Shown: one piece after another, positions 6,629 through 7,593 of the stretch
Position numbering within the stretch: the stretch's first letter is position 1
Layout: each line of letters begins with the position of its first letter
Source: Suilimivivens sp964507235
GTDB lineage: Bacteria; Bacillota; Clostridia; Lachnospirales; Lachnospiraceae
Reading direction: 5' to 3'
Length of the DNA stretch: 7,593 nucleotides
Assembly (NCBI GenBank): GCA_964507235.1
Contig: CAZDPE010000107.1
Coordinates: 1 to 7,593 of the forward strand
Position numbers and translations under genes: made by a program
The notes under the pieces: model-generated
Told to the model about the DNA's origin: nothing
What the model saw: the letters and a program-made list of their open reading frames with translations, nothing else
Database searches by the model: none

Positions 6629-6657
6629 ACTATACTACAAAATGTATGGGAATGCAA
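6629..6657 (-). promoter_or_regulatory. Predicted sigma-A promoter of argG
   Basis: On the minus strand TTGCAT (6652-6657) and TATAGT (6629-6634) are separated by 17 bases. Transcription would begin near 6622, leaving a leader of about 68 bases. The ARG-box-like site at 6643-6656 covers most of the -35 and the spacer, a natural position for repression. Confidence 0.6.
6643..6656. promoter_or_regulatory. ARG-box-like operator over the argG -35
   Basis: TGTATGGGAATGCA fits the TGNAT-N4-ATNCA core of ArgR/AhrC operators (known consensus TGAAT-N4-ATTCA). Its location over the argG promoter and the identity of the gene support the call. Confidence 0.5.
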
Positions 6658-6687
6658 TACCTATTTTGCATATTTAAAAATAAAATT

Positions 6688-6751
6688 TGAATAAAATGCA
6701 TAAAAACAAAAAAGTATTGCATATTATACATAAAAGTTGTATTATTATGCA
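6688..6751. promoter_or_regulatory. Cluster of further ARG-box-like sites
   Basis: TGTATTATTATGCA (6738-6751) fits TGNAT-N4-ATNCA exactly. TGCATATTATACA (6718-6730) and TGAATAAAATGCA (6688-6700) are similar but have a three-base spacer instead of four. The centres of 6718-6730 and 6738-6751 are about 20 bases apart, close to the roughly 21-base spacing of paired ARG boxes. The background is very AT-rich, so the weaker sites may be chance. Confidence 0.35.
6717..6745 (+). promoter_or_regulatory. Possible rightward promoter
   Basis: TTGCAT (6717-6722) and TATTAT (6740-6745) are 17 bases apart and would read toward the HD remnant. It overlaps two ARG-box-like sites. AT-rich sequence makes such matches easy to find, so this is tentative. 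Confidence 0.3.
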
Positions 6752-6785
6752 AATACAGCAATGGTATGCTGCTTTTGCATAATAA
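6742..6785. repeat. Large inverted repeat upstream of argG
   Basis: TTATTATGCAAA (6742-6753) and TTTGCATAATAA (6774-6785) are perfect 12-base arms. Inside them, after two mismatched positions, CAGCA (6756-6760) pairs with TGCTG (6767-6771), leaving the loop ATGGTA. In all 17 of 19 positions pair. There is no T run on either strand, so a dyad operator or a cruciform/RNA structure is more likely than a terminator. Confidence 0.6.
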
Positions 6786-6830
6786 CAGGTTTCAGGAAAA
6801 AAGCGGAAATCATGGGAAAGTATGTGAAGA

Positions 6831-7097
6831 GTGGAAACTATTGAGATTTCAGGCAGGAAAGAGTATAGTGATTTTATATGCTGTGAGAGCGTTGACAGGT
6901 TAATTCAATTATGTGATTCCCTTGCAGGAGCAGAGGGTGTACTGGATATTGAAGAAAGAATAGATGATGTGAAAAGGCGTTATGGAGGTTATTCAAAAGA
7001 AAAGTGGGACATTAACCTTGCCTTAAAAAAGCATTTTGAAGATAAAGCCGGTAAGGATATCTATGCAACCGTTGAAAAAGGGACATTCCGGCCGTAG
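6831..7097 (+). CDS. C-terminal remnant of an HD-type phosphohydrolase (probable pseudogene)
   Basis: The 88-codon frame starts at GTG 6831 directly after an in-frame TGA (6825-6827). Its middle ('DRLIQLCDSLAGAEGVLDIEERIDD', 22-46, and 'VKRRYGGYSKEKWD', 47-60) resembles, from memory, the C-terminal part of clostridial HD-domain hydrolases. In those proteins the metal-binding H...HD...D motifs lie in an N-terminal half that is absent here. The DNA upstream is promoter-like and holds no candidate for the missing half. No convincing ribosome binding site precedes the GTG. The likeliest reading is a 5'-truncated gene without catalytic activity; a small functional protein is possible. The next gene follows after 34 bases. 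Confidence 0.55.
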   Translation: METIEISGRKEYSDFICCESVDRLIQLCDSLAGAEGVLDIEERIDDVKRRYGGYSKEKWDINLALKKHFEDKAGKDIYATVEKGTFRP

Positions 7098-7131
7098 CTG
7101 GTCAAAACAATAAACCATGAGGTAATTTCCA

Positions 7132-7541
7132 ATGAAAAAATGGATAATAGAGAAAAGATATTTAATATTCATTATTTTATTATTTGTTTTCCTGACCTTC
7201 CTGGAAATCGGCATCATTCATGAAGTTTTATGGCATGGCTTTGGAGGTTATGGAGATGTATCAATGGTATTACCGCAATGGGACTTATTGGAAGTTTTTT
7301 CCTGATATTTTTAATTCCGGTAAGCGCTATTATAATATTTATCAGCTGCGTTGTAATGCAGTCAAAAAAGCTTATCAAAAGAAAAACCCTTCTTCTTAAT
7401 TGCATTTGCGCATTGATTGGCGCAGGTATTGCTGTTGGGATATTTGTCATAGTGCCTGATAATCCCGTTTTAAGAATTAGCAGGCAGATAACAGCTTTCA
7501 TTATCGATTATTTTAACTGGATGGAATATCCGGTGCCCTGA
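7132..7541 (+). pseudogene. Three-helix membrane protein gene split by a frameshift
   Basis: ATG 7132 has GAGGT (7119-7123) eight bases upstream. Its frame encodes 57 residues with one membrane helix (about 10-29) and then stops at TGA 7303-7305. Just before the stop is a run of six T (7295-7300). One extra T, or a -1 slip there, joins it to the frame that continues to TGA 7539-7541 and encodes two more helices ('FFLIFLIPVSAIIIFISCVV' and 'LLLNCICALIGAGIAVGIFV'). The joined product would be about 136 residues. The downstream frame also has an in-frame ATG at 7230, but no ribosome binding site is near it and its first 22 residues look like out-of-frame translation. Family unknown. Alternatives are a sequencing error, true decay, or slippage that makes two products. 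Confidence 0.55.
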
Positions 7542-7593
7542 TGCCTGTATTGAGATGCTTGGCGGCAATGAATGACCGGGAAGGAAACATAGT
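7541..7593 (+). CDS. Possible start of a further gene, cut by the window edge
   Basis: ATG 7541 overlaps the preceding stop (TGATG) and its frame stays open to the window end (M-P-V-L-R-C-L-A-A-M-N-D-R-E-G-N-I). No ribosome binding site is clear, and 17 codons are too few to judge. The overlap hints at translational coupling. Confidence 0.15.
   Translation, partial: MPVLRCLAAMNDREGNI

Noticed and set aside
6555..6830. A T-box or arginine riboswitch leader for argG
   Set aside because: The predicted leader is only about 68 bases, with one small hairpin, no T-box consensus and no terminator.
7023..7501. Two minus-strand frames over the right-end genes
   Set aside because: They are antisense to the frames with ribosome binding sites and family resemblance, and the hydrophobic character mirrors the membrane gene on the other strand.

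Overview
This window looks like a piece of a chromosome from a Gram-positive anaerobe of the class Clostridia, most likely Lachnospiraceae. The reasons are the moderately AT-rich sequence, strong AGGAGG-type ribosome binding sites, a DUF4364 gene, a short (405-residue) argininosuccinate synthase, a DegV protein, and a LytTR-type response regulator. The family assignment is an inference from protein style and gene content. No rRNA, tRNA, CRISPR array, transposase or phage gene is visible.

Layout from left to right. Bases 1-295 hold a possible 44-residue small membrane ORF or gene end (+), and a gene-poor stretch with a 17-codon minus-strand ORF behind a strong ribosome binding site. Bases 296-3004 are a minus-strand operon read as malic enzyme, then a TIGR01212/YhcC-type radical SAM protein, then a DUF4364 winged-helix protein, with gaps of about 25 bases. 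Bases 3005-3252 are a divergent promoter region serving malic enzyme (-) and degV (+). DegV (3253-4089, +) is followed by an unusual 180-base intergenic block with several hairpins, the last being a clear terminator for the minus-strand unit that ends there. Bases 4269-6554 are a second minus-strand unit: argG, then a three-helix DUF1294 membrane protein, then an orphan LytTR response regulator. The argG upstream region (6555-6830) has a good sigma-A promoter, several ARG-box-like sites and a large inverted repeat. The right end looks decayed: an 88-codon C-terminal remnant of an HD-type phosphohydrolase, then a small membrane protein that appears split by a one-base slip in a T run.

Functionally, argG supplies arginine biosynthesis (citrulline plus aspartate to argininosuccinate) and is probably controlled by an ArgR/AhrC repressor. 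Malic enzyme links malate to pyruvate and reducing power. DegV is a fatty-acid-binding protein of the FakB type. The LytTR regulator has no histidine kinase nearby and shares argG's apparent transcription unit, which is an unexplained pairing. No obviously new multi-gene system is visible. The best leads are the hairpin block after degV, the operator region upstream of argG, and the frameshifted membrane gene.
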